Shown here piece by piece: positions 25,646-35,032 of a DNA stretch of 64,000 nt. The notes below the pieces were generated by a model. It was not told the origin of the DNA. It made no database searches and was given only the letters and a program-made list of their open reading frames with translations. The first letter of the stretch is position 1. Each line of letters starts with the position of its first letter. The stretch comes from Marivirga salinae. Its GTDB lineage: Bacteria > Bacteroidota > Bacteroidia > Cytophagales > Cyclobacteriaceae. Where the stretch lies: positions 1,619,501 to 1,683,500 of the forward strand of contig NZ_CP129971.1 in NCBI RefSeq assembly GCF_030503855.1. Direction: 5' to 3'. The translations under genes were made by a program, and so were the position numbers.

Positions 25646-27608
25646 CAGGGATTTTTAAAGTAAATTGAGTACCTTCATTAACAGTTGAGCTGACTGATAT
25701 TTCCCCTGCTAAAAATGAAATGGCTTTATGTGCTAAAAACAGTCCTAAACCCGACCCTTGAGTTTTATTACTGATTTTGAAATAAGGCTTAAATAAATCT
25801 TCAAAATATTTTTCAGGGATCCCGAATCCATTGTCTTTTACGTGGATGTAGAAATAGTAATTTCCTTCATCAGTGAAAATTTCTATTTCATTCTTTTCTT
25901 CTCTTTGGTAAAGCAGAGCATTTTCTAAAATATTATCCAATGCAATTCTCAGTAATGCCTTATTCGCTTGAACGGACTTTGCTTTTTCATTGATATTTAC
26001 TGTGATATTGGCATTTTGCTCCTTAATTTCCAAAGACATATCATCAATACATTCTTTAGTTAATTCTTCAATATCAACCTTTTCAATTTGATGAGAATTG
26101 TTGAGTTCATAAGCCATTTGAAGTTTGAACAGCATCTTGTCCATGCTCATAGCAGTACTGTGGACTTTGTGGAAAAGCTGTTTCATTTCCTCAGGATCAG
26201 TATTCATTTGAGCAATATTGTTCAGGCCTAATAAAGTTCGAATAGGTCGTCTAATATCATGTGATGCTCGATATAAGTAGGTATCTAATTCCTTATTGAT
26301 TTCCATCAAACGAGCCGTTCTTTCAGACACCTTGGCTTCCAACATTTCATTCAACTTATCAATTTTCTTATTTTTATTTCTAAGCGTAAAAACATACCAC
26401 AAGACTACCAATAATGTGATTGCTATGATAATCAAAAGTGCAGTTCTTAATTTTAGATGTGAAGCTTGAAGTTGATTAGTATTTTGAAGTAATTCCAACT
26501 TACTGATTTCCTGCTCCATTAAATGCCGCTCGTGCAAGCTTGCAACATCATTACTTAAATTAATGGAGTCTCTAATTTTATCTTGATTTATATATTCTCT
26601 TAAATACTGATTTGATTTTGCAGTTTCGCCATTTATCTCAGCAACCATGGAGCCCACTTTGTAATATTCAGCTTTAGTTTTTGGATTCGTAATAGGGAAT
26701 TTTCCCTCAATTTCTTGCATTTTATTAAATGTACTGATAAGTGAATCTTTATTGTCCAATTCTATATAAATCCAACTTAAATAAACAAGTGCATTCATAC
26801 CGCTGTTAAATTCTCCTGCATTAATACTAGTTTTGAAATCTTTTTGCAGTAGAGGAATAGCTTTTTCATAATCTCCCTTTTCGTAATAGATTGTAGCTTT
26901 ATTACCATTATTTAAGGCAAGCCTAACAGAGTCATTTAAAGCTGAAGCTAATTTCACAGCCTTATTAATATTATGTAAGGATTTCTCAAATTTATGGATC
27001 CTTCTGTATGCAATTCCCTTTATTTCATAAAGGCCTAATAGCGTGGTGGAATCCATTCTGTTAAATACTTTAACTTCATTTATAGTATTCAATCCTTTCT
27101 CAGCATACTCTATACTTATTAAATTGTTCCAACCATTCAAATTTATAATGCCAATTCTATAATAGATATGAGCTAAATATGAGGGTCTATTTAATTCTTT
27201 AATAAGTGATGAGGCCCTCAAATAACTTTCTAAGGATTGAATAGGCTGGTTGAGTCTATCATAAAATTGTGCAAGTTTATAATAGAGAAACGCTTGAAGT
27301 TCATCAACTAATTTTGACTTTGGGATAATTTTAGATACAAATTGAACCCCTAATTCATTTTCCTTGTTTTCATCAAGCAAGGCTAGCAGTTTAAGAGAAT
27401 TTTGAAATTGAGAAAATTCGGTGATTTGTGAAGTGGAAAAATTTTCTACCTTTTTAATTAAGGTTTTCTGAGTAATATTTATTTTCTCCGATTCTTTCAG
27501 TTCGTGTTGATAGTAAAGATTTAATGAATCGAAAGAAATAACTTGAGAAAACCCAGTAGATACAGTTAAAAAAAATATTGCTATTTGTACTAAAACAGTC
27601 TTTATCAC
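25632..27608 (-). CDS. TPR-containing membrane sensor histidine kinase
   Basis: This 658-residue protein has a signal peptide (about 1-21) and a periplasmic TPR array (about 105-340). One membrane span follows (about 388-407, RTALLIIIAITLLVVLWYVF), then a coiled coil (KIDKLNEMLEAKVSERTARL) and HisKA with His450 in YRASHDIRRPIRTLLG. The HATPase domain has N-box ALDNILENALLYQ, DNGFGIP and GSGLGLFLAHKAI. This is the common Bacteroidota TPR-kinase layout, with the TPR region as the likely sensor. No response regulator is adjacent. The signal it reads is unknown. Confidence 0.88.
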   Translation of the reverse strand: MIKTVLVQIAIFFLTVSTGFSQVISFDSLNLYYQHELKESEKINITQKTLIKKVENFSTSQITEFSQFQNSLKLLALLDENKENELGVQFVSKIIPKSKLVDELQAFLYYKLAQFYDRLNQPIQSLESYLRASSLIKELNRPSYLAHIYYRIGIINLNGWNNLISIEYAEKGLNTINEVKVFNRMDSTTLLGLYEIKGIAYRRIHKFEKSLHNINKAVKLASALNDSVRLALNNGNKATIYYEKGDYEKAIPLLQKDFKTSINAGEFNSGMNALVYLSWIYIELDNKDSLISTFNKMQEIEGKFPITNPKTKAEYYKVGSMVAEINGETAKSNQYLREYINQDKIRDSINLSNDVASLHERHLMEQEISKLELLQNTNQLQASHLKLRTALLIIIAITLLVVLWYVFTLRNKNKKIDKLNEMLEAKVSERTARLMEINKELDTYLYRASHDIRRPIRTLLGLNNIAQMNTDPEEMKQLFHKVHSTAMSMDKMLFKLQMAYELNNSHQIEKVDIEELTKECIDDMSLEIKEQNANITVNINEKAKSVQANKALLRIALDNILENALLYQREEKNEIEIFTDEGNYYFYIHVKDNGFGIPEKYFEDLFKPYFKISNKTQGSGLGLFLAHKAISFLAGEISVSSTVNEGTQFTLKIPVNPK

Positions 27609-27788
27609 TTCTATGCTTAGTTTAAATCTTGGTTTGAAGCAGTGAGCATCAAAAAGTTAAATTCAAAAATAGGATTATTTTCAAACTTAACCCTTACTAA
27701 TTAAGTAAATTCATCCCAATAAAACCATACTTCTATCGAATATCTTACTTGGATTATTTTTAGTTATGATCTTAATGAACGAAAAACA

Positions 27789-27819
27789 TTGAACATCAAT
27801 TATAATAAACTTAACTTTG
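27789..27819 (+). promoter_or_regulatory. Promoter of the PurF-like gene
   Basis: TTG (27789-27791), 20 nt, TAACTTTG (27812-27819) fits the Bacteroidetes consensus. The predicted start is about 12 nt before the ATG at 27838. Confidence 0.65.
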
Positions 27820-27837
27820 CACTTTAAGTAAAAAATC

Positions 27838-29712
27838 ATGAGCGATAGCATAAAACACGAATGCGGAATAGCCCTAATCCGCTTAAGAAAACCACTTCAA
27901 TATTTCATAGATAAATACGGTCCGCTTTATGCCATGAATAAGCTGTACTTGTTAATGGAAAAGCAACATAACCGTGGACAAGACGGAGCCGGAGTGGGCA
28001 ATGTAAAGCTAAATGTGGATCCGGGTCATCGATATATAAGTAGGTATCGCTCAGTTGATAATCAGCCCATTACCCAAATTTTTAAGAAAATTTCCAAGAA
28101 ATATAAAAAAGCTAGGAAAGAAGGGGGTAAGTGGTATAACCAAGAGAAATGGCTGAAAGAGAATTGTGCTTTTACTGGTGAAGTTTGGTTAGGTCACTTA
28201 AGGTATGGTACACACGGTCAAAATGCTATTGAGAATTGCCATCCAATGTTACGTCAAAATAACTGGAAAAACAGAAGTTTGATGGTGGCTGGAAACTTCA
28301 ATATGACCAACGTTGAAGAATTATTTGATATTTTAACCGAGCTAGGGCAGCATCCTAAAGAAAAAGTAGATACCGTTACGGTGATGGAGAAAATCGGCCA
28401 TTTCTTGGATGAAGAAAACCAAAGAATTTTTGAACAGCATAAGGATGAATATACGAATGCTGAAATCACTCAAATAATTGAAGAAAAACTAGATTTACTG
28501 GATGTATTGCAACGCGCTTGTCGGGATTTTGATGGCGGCTATGCTATGGCAGGCATCACTGGTGCTGGCCATGCTTTTGTAGCAAGAGATCCATTTGGTA
28601 TCAGACCTGCTCATTTCTACGCTGATGATGAAGTTGTGGTGGTAGCTTCTGAGAAAACAGCTATTAAAACTGCTTTCAATGTTAATTATGAGGATATACA
28701 GGAAATCAAACCTGCTCATGCTTTAGTCATCAATACTAAAGGGGATTATAAAATGGAGCAATTTATTGAGCCTTTGGAGCGTAAATCATGCAGTTTTGAA
28801 AGAATTTACTTCTCAAGAGGTTCTGATCCTCAAATTTATGCTGAGCGTAAAATGTTAGGTAAGCTTTTAGTTCCTAAAATATTAGAAGCCATCGATTATG
28901 ATTTAGAGAACACAGTTTTTTCATATATCCCCAATACAGCCGAGACTTCCTTTTTAGGAATGATGGAAGGTATGGAGCAGCATTTAGCTAAAAGGCAATT
29001 ACAGGAATTAAGAAGTACTCGAGAAGATGATAAAGCTTTAGAAAAATTATTAGCTTTCCGTCCGAGAGTTGAGAAGTTGGTGATTAAAGATGCTAAATTA
29101 AGAACTTTCATTACGGACGATCAGCATAGAGATGAATTAGTAGCCCACGTTTATGATACCACATATGAAGTTATAAAAAAGAAGGTGGATACGGTTGTGG
29201 TAATTGATGATTCTATTGTTCGTGGTACAACTTTAGAGAAAAGTATCTTAAGAATGTTGGATAGATTGGAGCCTAAGAAGATTATCATTGTGTCCTCAGC
29301 CCCACAAATTCGATTCCCTGATTGCTATGGAATTGATATGAGTAAAATGAAAGATTTTATTGCTTTTAGAGCTGTTTTAGCTTTACTCAAAGAAACCAAG
29401 CAAGAAAATGTTTTGGAGGAAGCCTATCAAAAATGCTTAACAAGTGATAATACTGAAAATCATGTGAAAGATGTTTTTGCACCATTTAGCTATGAGCAAG
29501 TCTCACAAAAAATAGCAGAATTGGTGAAAATTGATACCATTGAAGCTGAAGTAGAAGTAATTTACCAAACGGTAGAGAATTTGCATAAAGCGAGTCCAGA
29601 CCATTTAGGCGATTGGTATTTTACAGGCGATTTCCCAACCCAAGGTGGAAATAGAGTCGTAAATAAAGCTTTTGTCAATTTTATGGAAGGGAAAGAAGTA
29701 AGGGCTTATTAA
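27838..29712 (+). CDS. Amidophosphoribosyltransferase-like class II glutamine amidotransferase
   Basis: An N-terminal Ntn-type glutaminase domain begins at Cys9 after an 8-residue leader (MSDSIKHE, then CGIALI); leader removal would expose the catalytic Cys. HNRGQDGAG and LGHLRYGTHG are family motifs. The C-terminal phosphoribosyltransferase domain has the PRPP loop VVVIDDSIVRGTT (about 455-467). At 624 residues it is longer than standard PurF (about 470-510): there is an extra basic segment (IFKKISKKYKKARKEGGKW, near 80-98) and a long C-terminal extension. Long PurF-like proteins occur in Bacteroidota. It either performs the first step of purine synthesis or a related PRPP amination; no other pur gene is adjacent. 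Confidence 0.8.
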   Translation: MSDSIKHECGIALIRLRKPLQYFIDKYGPLYAMNKLYLLMEKQHNRGQDGAGVGNVKLNVDPGHRYISRYRSVDNQPITQIFKKISKKYKKARKEGGKWYNQEKWLKENCAFTGEVWLGHLRYGTHGQNAIENCHPMLRQNNWKNRSLMVAGNFNMTNVEELFDILTELGQHPKEKVDTVTVMEKIGHFLDEENQRIFEQHKDEYTNAEITQIIEEKLDLLDVLQRACRDFDGGYAMAGITGAGHAFVARDPFGIRPAHFYADDEVVVVASEKTAIKTAFNVNYEDIQEIKPAHALVINTKGDYKMEQFIEPLERKSCSFERIYFSRGSDPQIYAERKMLGKLLVPKILEAIDYDLENTVFSYIPNTAETSFLGMMEGMEQHLAKRQLQELRSTREDDKALEKLLAFRPRVEKLVIKDAKLRTFITDDQHRDELVAHVYDTTYEVIKKKVDTVVVIDDSIVRGTTLEKSILRMLDRLEPKKIIIVSSAPQIRFPDCYGIDMSKMKDFIAFRAVLALLKETKQENVLEEAYQKCLTSDNTENHVKDVFAPFSYEQVSQKIAELVKIDTIEAEVEVIYQTVENLHKASPDHLGDWYFTGDFPTQGGNRVVNKAFVNFMEGKEVRAY

Positions 29713-29744
29713 GGTTTGCAAGTTGACATGTTTACAAGTTTTTC

Positions 29745-29847
29745 AGGTTGGCAAGTTTATAAGTTGTCGGGTTGGTGTGATTATATGACTTCCAACTCCC
29801 TGCTTCCCACTTCAAGCTTCTGACTTTTAACTTGCCAACTTGCCAAC
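29745..29847. repeat. Cluster of a short motif in both orientations
   Basis: GGTTGGCAAGTTT (29747-29759) and, inverted, AACTTGCCAACTTGCCAAC (29829-29847) face each other across about 70 nt, with further partial copies (AAGTTGTCGGGTTGG, GACAACCTGCTAACTTGG). The 214-bp gap 29713-29926 is built mostly of these degenerate repeats; no gene is seen. Confidence 0.5.
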
Positions 29848-29926
29848 GAGACAACCTGCTAACTTGGTCTTTCCATTTCCAATTTACTTTCCTATTTTTA
29901 GCAATTGCTAATTGAATAGAGAAAAG

Positions 29927-31246
29927 ATGTTCAAAAACTCTTACGTATTTTTCATATCATTAACGGCTGCTTTGGGCGGCTTTTTATTTGGTTTTGATAC
30001 TGCCGTAATTTCAGGTGCGGAGCAAGCCATACAAGAAATATGGCAACTTTCAGATTGGATGCATGGATTTTCAATTGCTGTTGCTTTATACGGAACCGTA
30101 ATTGGTGCCTTGGCTGCAGGCTATCCAGCCAATCGGTTTGGTAGAAAACCTATGCTCTTGCTCATTGGTGTTCTTTATACCGTTTCTGCTTTAGGTTCAG
30201 CTTTGGCTCCTGATGTCAATACATTCATGTTTTTTAGATTTTTAGGAGGCTTAGGTGTTGGCGCTTCGTCCGTGATTGCCCCAATGTATATTAGCGAAAT
30301 TGCCCCCGCTGGAAAAAGAGGAATGTTAGTGGCACTCTTTCAATTCAATGTAGTTTTAGGAATTCTAATTGCTTATTTCTCTAATTATTTGATAGCATTA
30401 GCTGATTTAGATAGCAGCTGGAGATGGATGTTGGGTGTAGAAATTATCCCGGCTGTGTTATATTCTTTATTAAGTATTCGATTACCTCGAAGCCCCAGAT
30501 GGTTAATAGCTAATCATAATGATTATGAAGAAGCTCGAACTGTTTTAACCAAGACGGATCCTGAAAATGTGGATCGTATCATTCAAAATATTGAAAAGGA
30601 AAAAGCAAAAATGGAGCGAAAGGAAGGCTTTTTTGCACTGTTCAAAATTAAATATTTCAAATTCACCTTCATGGCAATCTTGATTGCTTTCTTTAATCAA
30701 TTATCAGGTATAAATGCTATCATATACTTTGCCCCTAGGATTTTTGAATCTGCTGGAATCAGCACTGAGAACGGCTTACTTTCCACCATGGGGATTGGAT
30801 TTATCAATGTTATAGCCACTATGTTCGGATTATATTTGATTGATAGAATGGGAAGAAAATTTTTGCTTTATCTAGGCTCGGCCGGTTATTTGATTTCCTT
30901 GAGTTTAATGGCCATAAGTTTTAGTGGAGATATTATCCCTTCTAATTTACTCCCGTTTTTTGTGTTTTTATTCATTGCAGCTCACGCAGTAGGTAGTGGC
31001 TCCATTATTTGGGCTTTTATAGCCGAGATTTTCCCTAACAAATTAAGAGCCCATGGTCAGTCAATTGGGAGTTTCACTCATTGGTTATTTGCGGCCATAA
31101 TTGCGAACGTATTTCCTTATTTCGCCAGCACTTTTGGTTCTTCTGTCATCTTTTGGTTTTTTGCCGTAATGATGCTTGTTCAATTATTATGGGCAATTTT
31201 TATTATGCCTGAAACAAAAGGAAGAGAATTGGAAGAGATAAAATAG
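29927..31246 (+). CDS. Sugar porter family MFS transporter
   Basis: This 439-residue, 12-span major facilitator of the sugar:H+ symporter (XylE/GLUT) family is placed in the inner membrane. Diagnostic motifs are GFLFGFDTAVISGAE in span 1, GRKPML after span 2, the RFLGGLGVGASSVIAPMYISEIAP region, PRSPRWL before the central loop, FFNQLSGINAIIYFAP in span 7, DRMGRKFLL, and PETKGRELEE at the end. QLSGINAIIYF is the sugar-binding QxSGxNxxxYY motif. The ATG at 29927 is preferred to the TTG at 29912. The sugar is not predictable; no catabolic gene is adjacent. Confidence 0.9.
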   Translation: MFKNSYVFFISLTAALGGFLFGFDTAVISGAEQAIQEIWQLSDWMHGFSIAVALYGTVIGALAAGYPANRFGRKPMLLLIGVLYTVSALGSALAPDVNTFMFFRFLGGLGVGASSVIAPMYISEIAPAGKRGMLVALFQFNVVLGILIAYFSNYLIALADLDSSWRWMLGVEIIPAVLYSLLSIRLPRSPRWLIANHNDYEEARTVLTKTDPENVDRIIQNIEKEKAKMERKEGFFALFKIKYFKFTFMAILIAFFNQLSGINAIIYFAPRIFESAGISTENGLLSTMGIGFINVIATMFGLYLIDRMGRKFLLYLGSAGYLISLSLMAISFSGDIIPSNLLPFFVFLFIAAHAVGSGSIIWAFIAEIFPNKLRAHGQSIGSFTHWLFAAIIANVFPYFASTFGSSVIFWFFAVMMLVQLLWAIFIMPETKGRELEEIK

Positions 31247-31300
31247 CGTTATAGATGTTAAAATGATTTGGCTTTCATCAAGGAAAATATTATTAATATG

Positions 31301-31370
31301 GGAAGCTCGCACCAACAGTAAATGTAAAAATGAAAAGTTAGCGCGAGCTTCCTAGCTCGTGCTCCTTTTT
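31301..31370 (+). terminator. Terminator with nested repeat arms after the MFS gene
   Basis: GCGCGAGCT (31341-31349) and AGCTCGTGC (31354-31362) form a 9-bp stem with one G-U pair and a T-run after CC. A second, upstream arm GGAAGCTCGC (31301-31310) is a perfect complement of GCGAGCTTCC (31343-31352), so two structures compete. A related AGCACGAGCTT sequence occurs at 17167-17177 after the Maf gene. The 229-bp gap holds no gene. Confidence 0.65.
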
Positions 31371-31475
31371 TTTACTATAATTCACCTTCAATTAAAACTG
31401 TTCTCATTTTCTTTTCATTTCCTTAAACCTTTCCCATTATCAGGCTGTTACATCACCATAATTACAATTTGACTT

Positions 31476-32126
31476 ATGGCAAAAAAGCAAACAGCAAAAC
31501 CAATCGATTCAAAAATAAAAGAAGCCTATATTGACTTTGTTTTAGAACATGGAAAGGAACCTGCTTCCATCTACAAATTCGCTAAGGATTTGAAAATGAA
31601 AGAAGTAGATTTTTATAATCATTTTAATTCATTCAAAGCATTACAAAAGCATATTTGGGCTGATTTCTTAAAGGAGACCATTAATAATTTGCATGCAGAA
31701 GAAACATTCGTGGAATATTCTTCAAGAGAAAAGTTATTGGCTTTATACTTCACTTTAATTGAAGTATTAAAAACTAATCGCTCTTATGCAATGATGGATC
31801 TACAGAAAATGAGAAAGGGAGATTTGAAGCCAGCTTTCTTAGATGCCTTCAAAAAGCAATTCTACAAATTTGTTGATGAAATATTGCTTCAAGGAAAGGA
31901 AACTGAAGAAATTGTGGATAGACCTGTGATTGGAGATCGTTATTCAGAAGGTTTATGGATCCAAACATTATTTATCCTTCAATTTTGGGCTAATGATGAC
32001 AGCAAGGATTTTGAAAAAACAGATGCAGCTATAGAAAAAGCGGTAAATGTTGCTTATGATTTGATGGGTAAAAGCCCATTAGATTCAATGTTTGATTTTG
32101 CCAAATTCATATTTCAAAACCGATAA
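31476..32126 (+). CDS. TetR-like helix-turn-helix protein
   Basis: This 216-residue all-helical protein has an N-terminal TetR-type DNA-binding unit: YIDFVLEHGKEPASIYKFAKDL, then VDFYNHFNSFKALQKHIWADF, about residues 17-62. A ligand-binding-like C-terminal domain follows. The HTH recognition segment is less canonical than in true TetR regulators (VDFYNHFNS replaces LYYHFKN), so DNA binding is likely but unproven. The stop and the start of the ABC1-kinase gene are 2 nt apart, so the two are one operon. Confidence 0.75.
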   Translation: MAKKQTAKPIDSKIKEAYIDFVLEHGKEPASIYKFAKDLKMKEVDFYNHFNSFKALQKHIWADFLKETINNLHAEETFVEYSSREKLLALYFTLIEVLKTNRSYAMMDLQKMRKGDLKPAFLDAFKKQFYKFVDEILLQGKETEEIVDRPVIGDRYSEGLWIQTLFILQFWANDDSKDFEKTDAAIEKAVNVAYDLMGKSPLDSMFDFAKFIFQNR

Positions 32127-32128
32127 TA

Positions 32129-33469
32129 ATGAGCGATAGAAAAGAACAATCCCGAATCCCTATTTCTAAAATTCAACGTGCCAGTAAATTTGTTTCAACG
32201 GGTGCAAGAGTAGGAGGGAATTACATAAAACATTATTCAAAGAAAGCCTTCAATCCTAAAATGGATCGAACGCAATTGGATTTAGATAATGCCGAAGATA
32301 TTTATGGCTCCTTAAGTGAGTTGAAGGGTAGTGCATTAAAAGTGGCTCAAATGCTAAGTATGGACAGGAATTTACTACCTCCTGCTTATCAGGAGAAATT
32401 CACTATGTCTCAATATAGCGCCCCGCCATTATCTTATCCTTTGGTGGTGAAAACTTTTCAAAAAACATTAGGCAAAAGCCCTGAGGCAATTTTTGATACC
32501 TTTACTAAAAGTGCTGTGAATGCGGCTTCTATGGGGCAGGTACATCAAGCAACTAAAGGTGACAAAACCTATGCCGTTAAAATCCAATATCCTGGTGTTG
32601 CGGATAGCATTAGTTCTGATTTGAGATTAGTTCGGCCATTCGCCACTCGCTTATTCAATATGAGCAATGCGGAATTAGATCACTACATGAGTGAGGTAGA
32701 AGGTAAGTTGATGGAAGAAGCTGATTATGGTTTAGAATTGCAGCGTTCAAAAGAAATCACTGAAGCTATGGCTGGTAAAATTGATGGATTATATTTTCCA
32801 AAATATTATAAAGAGTTATCGGGCGATAGGGTGATTACCATGGATTGGTTAGATGGAGTTCATTTAAAAGAATTTTTGGCAACAAATCCATCTCAAGAAA
32901 TTAAAAATAAGATCGGTCAGGCACTTTGGGATTTTTACAATTTCCAATTTCATGAACTAAGACAAGTACATGCCGATCCACATCCGGGGAATTTCATGTT
33001 CATGGATGATGGAACCATGGGAATCATCGATTTCGGATGTATTAAAGAAATTCCAGATGATTTCTATGAAAATTATTTTGCGCTACTTAAGCCTGGTTTT
33101 ATGCAGGATAAAGAAGAGATTGATAAACGATTTAAAGCTTTGGATTTCTTTCATGAAAACGATAGCCCAGCGGAAAGAAAAATTTTCAGTTCTGTCTTTT
33201 TAGAAATGATTGGCATGTTGAGCAAGCCTTTCCAATATGATACTTTCAATTTTGGCAATAATGATTTCTTTGAAGAAATTTATGCAATGGGCGAGCGAGT
33301 TTCTAATATGAAAGAAGTGAGAAATAGCAATGGCGCTAGAGGTTCAAGACATGGATTATATGTGAACCGAACTTATTTCGGACTTTATAACATGCTTAAT
33401 CAACTAGATGCAGAAGTGAACATCACCAAACCTGAGTGGTTAAATGGAAGTACTGAAAAAGTAGCGTAA
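32129..33469 (+). CDS. ABC1/AarF/UbiB-family atypical kinase
   Basis: This 446-residue protein-kinase-like fold has ASMGQVHQA (the nucleotide loop of the family), AVKIQYPGVADSI with the VAIK-type Lys, HADPHPGNFMF (catalytic loop) and GIIDFG (metal site). The family motif KxGQ appears as KVAQ in LKGSALKVAQMLSMDRN, with Gly replaced by Ala. UbiB/COQ8 proteins support isoprenoid quinone synthesis by an ATPase role; in a menaquinone organism the exact role is open. It sits 2 nt after the TetR-like gene. There is no C-terminal membrane helix. Confidence 0.88.
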   Translation: MSDRKEQSRIPISKIQRASKFVSTGARVGGNYIKHYSKKAFNPKMDRTQLDLDNAEDIYGSLSELKGSALKVAQMLSMDRNLLPPAYQEKFTMSQYSAPPLSYPLVVKTFQKTLGKSPEAIFDTFTKSAVNAASMGQVHQATKGDKTYAVKIQYPGVADSISSDLRLVRPFATRLFNMSNAELDHYMSEVEGKLMEEADYGLELQRSKEITEAMAGKIDGLYFPKYYKELSGDRVITMDWLDGVHLKEFLATNPSQEIKNKIGQALWDFYNFQFHELRQVHADPHPGNFMFMDDGTMGIIDFGCIKEIPDDFYENYFALLKPGFMQDKEEIDKRFKALDFFHENDSPAERKIFSSVFLEMIGMLSKPFQYDTFNFGNNDFFEEIYAMGERVSNMKEVRNSNGARGSRHGLYVNRTYFGLYNMLNQLDAEVNITKPEWLNGSTEKVA

Positions 33470-33494
33470 CAGATTTTAAATAATGTTTGATTAG

Positions 33495-33530
33495 AAATAG
33501 CCATACTATATAGTGTGGCTATTTTTTTAG
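33495..33530 (+). terminator. Terminator after the ABC1 kinase gene
   Basis: AAATAGCCATACT (33495-33507) pairs with AGTGTGGCTATTT (33512-33524), 13 bp with one G-U pair and a 4-nt loop, and continues into T7. It closes the TetR-like/ABC1 operon. Confidence 0.8.
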
Positions 33531-33629
33531 AAGCATTGTTAATTTGAAAAAATTGTAACGAAATAATGCCCATTTGTTTGATTATTTCGTTATAAAGCCT
33601 AGTACTAATGGGTTCTAAGGAAATGCACC

Positions 33630-34796
33630 ATGCAATTTATTTATAGAATAATTGGCTTCATTCTAGTTTGCTTGTTTGCGATGAATGCATTCGCACAAAA
33701 TAAGATTGTCATAGATGATAGAACTTCGATTATCACCCCAGAGCTTGAGCAAATTCTTCAAAGAAAATTTCTGGAAAAGGATATTTACCTGACCAGTTCT
33801 GTAGATTTCAGAGAAAAATGTAATTACTATTTTTCCTCAATTACCAAAGAAAATAATTTTTTTAAAATCGATATTCAGGATTGCAATAATAAAGTCTTGG
33901 GGTCTGTTTTGGCTGGGGCAAATCTTCAATCTATCCCAAATGATGAAAAGGCTATTATTATATTCTACAATTTGTGGGATATAATAGAGAATCCGAGAGA
34001 GATGGTCGTGCAGCTTGATGAAAAAACGGAAAAGGTAAAGGCGGATACTTTGGATTCAGAGCATGATTCGCGCTACTTCTTTGCTCCTACAGCACTTCCT
34101 CTAAGGAAAAGAGAATTGTACTACAATTCATTATACTTTTTGTTACATGATATTCAATACGGTATAACCAACCGTCTGACTATCGGAATGGGTACCACAG
34201 TTATTGGCTTGCCGGTTTATTTTACAGGAAAATATAGTATTCCAATTCAAGAAAATTCGCATTTGGCTTTTGGTGATATGTTGATTTTAGGTACTTATGG
34301 CACCAATTTTTTTGGTAATCTGGCTTTTGGAACTTACACCTATGGCAATAGCCACAGCAATTTTTCGATTGGCGGTGGGCACTTGTATTTCAATCCTAAT
34401 GACAATTCCAGAAAAAGTTCTTCCGCTGTAGGGAATATTTCAGGGATATATCAAGCAGGGAAATATTTTTATTTACTCACTGAAAATTATTTATTTAATT
34501 TTCAATCAATGGATGATGCTTCTAGAGAGACTCAATTGCCTGATGGATCTTTTATTTTTGAAGAAAGACAGTACAATACTCAACGAACAATTTGGTATGG
34601 TTTAACAGGGATTCGTTTTATAAGGAAAAGCAATGAATTGGTTAGCTGGCAAATTGGTTTTACCCACGTGCTGATCTCATATTCAGATATTCCGGTACCT
34701 TACAATACTCCTGAATGGTCTACTTTTAGCCCCGATGGTGGATATGATTTTTTCACTTTTCCAACTTTTTCTTTCATTAGAAAGTTTAAGTTGTAA
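33630..34796 (+). CDS. Predicted outer-membrane beta-barrel protein
   Basis: The signal peptide covers about residues 1-22 (FILVCLFAMNAFA|Q). Residues 23-150 form a soluble domain with IVIDDRTSII and IIIFYNLWDIIENPREMV. The rest (about 165-388) alternates aromatic and polar residues in short strands with glycine-rich turns and ends in SFIRKFKL, the pattern of an outer-membrane barrel. No family is recognised. It lies alone after the ABC1-kinase terminator. Confidence 0.65.
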   Translation: MQFIYRIIGFILVCLFAMNAFAQNKIVIDDRTSIITPELEQILQRKFLEKDIYLTSSVDFREKCNYYFSSITKENNFFKIDIQDCNNKVLGSVLAGANLQSIPNDEKAIIIFYNLWDIIENPREMVVQLDEKTEKVKADTLDSEHDSRYFFAPTALPLRKRELYYNSLYFLLHDIQYGITNRLTIGMGTTVIGLPVYFTGKYSIPIQENSHLAFGDMLILGTYGTNFFGNLAFGTYTYGNSHSNFSIGGGHLYFNPNDNSRKSSSAVGNISGIYQAGKYFYLLTENYLFNFQSMDDASRETQLPDGSFIFEERQYNTQRTIWYGLTGIRFIRKSNELVSWQIGFTHVLISYSDIPVPYNTPEWSTFSPDGGYDFFTFPTFSFIRKFKL

Positions 34797-34801
34797 GTTT
34801 T

Positions 34802-35032
34802 TTATAGAAAATTTCTAAGTAATCGAAATAAAACAGAAACAATTAAACTTACTAATAACATAGTAGTAATCGGGAAATAAAACCGGAAATTCTCTTTTTC
34901 TATTCGTATGTCTCCTGGAAGTTTCCCTATCCACTGCAGTTTGTCATGGAAAAAATAGATAATGATGCCTGCTAGAATGACGCAGGCACCAATTATGATT
35001 AAATATTTACCTAAAGAGTTATTTGTTTGCAT
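34802..35032 (-). CDS. DUF2905 family small membrane protein
   Basis: The 76-residue protein has two membrane spans (about 9-28 and 54-73) joined by the conserved cytoplasmic loop GKLPGDIRIEKENFRFYFP, the hallmark of DUF2905. Function of the family is unknown. The start overlaps the end of the DUF4249 gene by 14 nt, so it is the third gene of the TonB-receptor operon, though its general distribution suggests it is a passenger. Confidence 0.88.
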   Translation of the reverse strand: MQTNNSLGKYLIIIGACVILAGIIIYFFHDKLQWIGKLPGDIRIEKENFRFYFPITTMLLVSLIVSVLFRLLRNFL

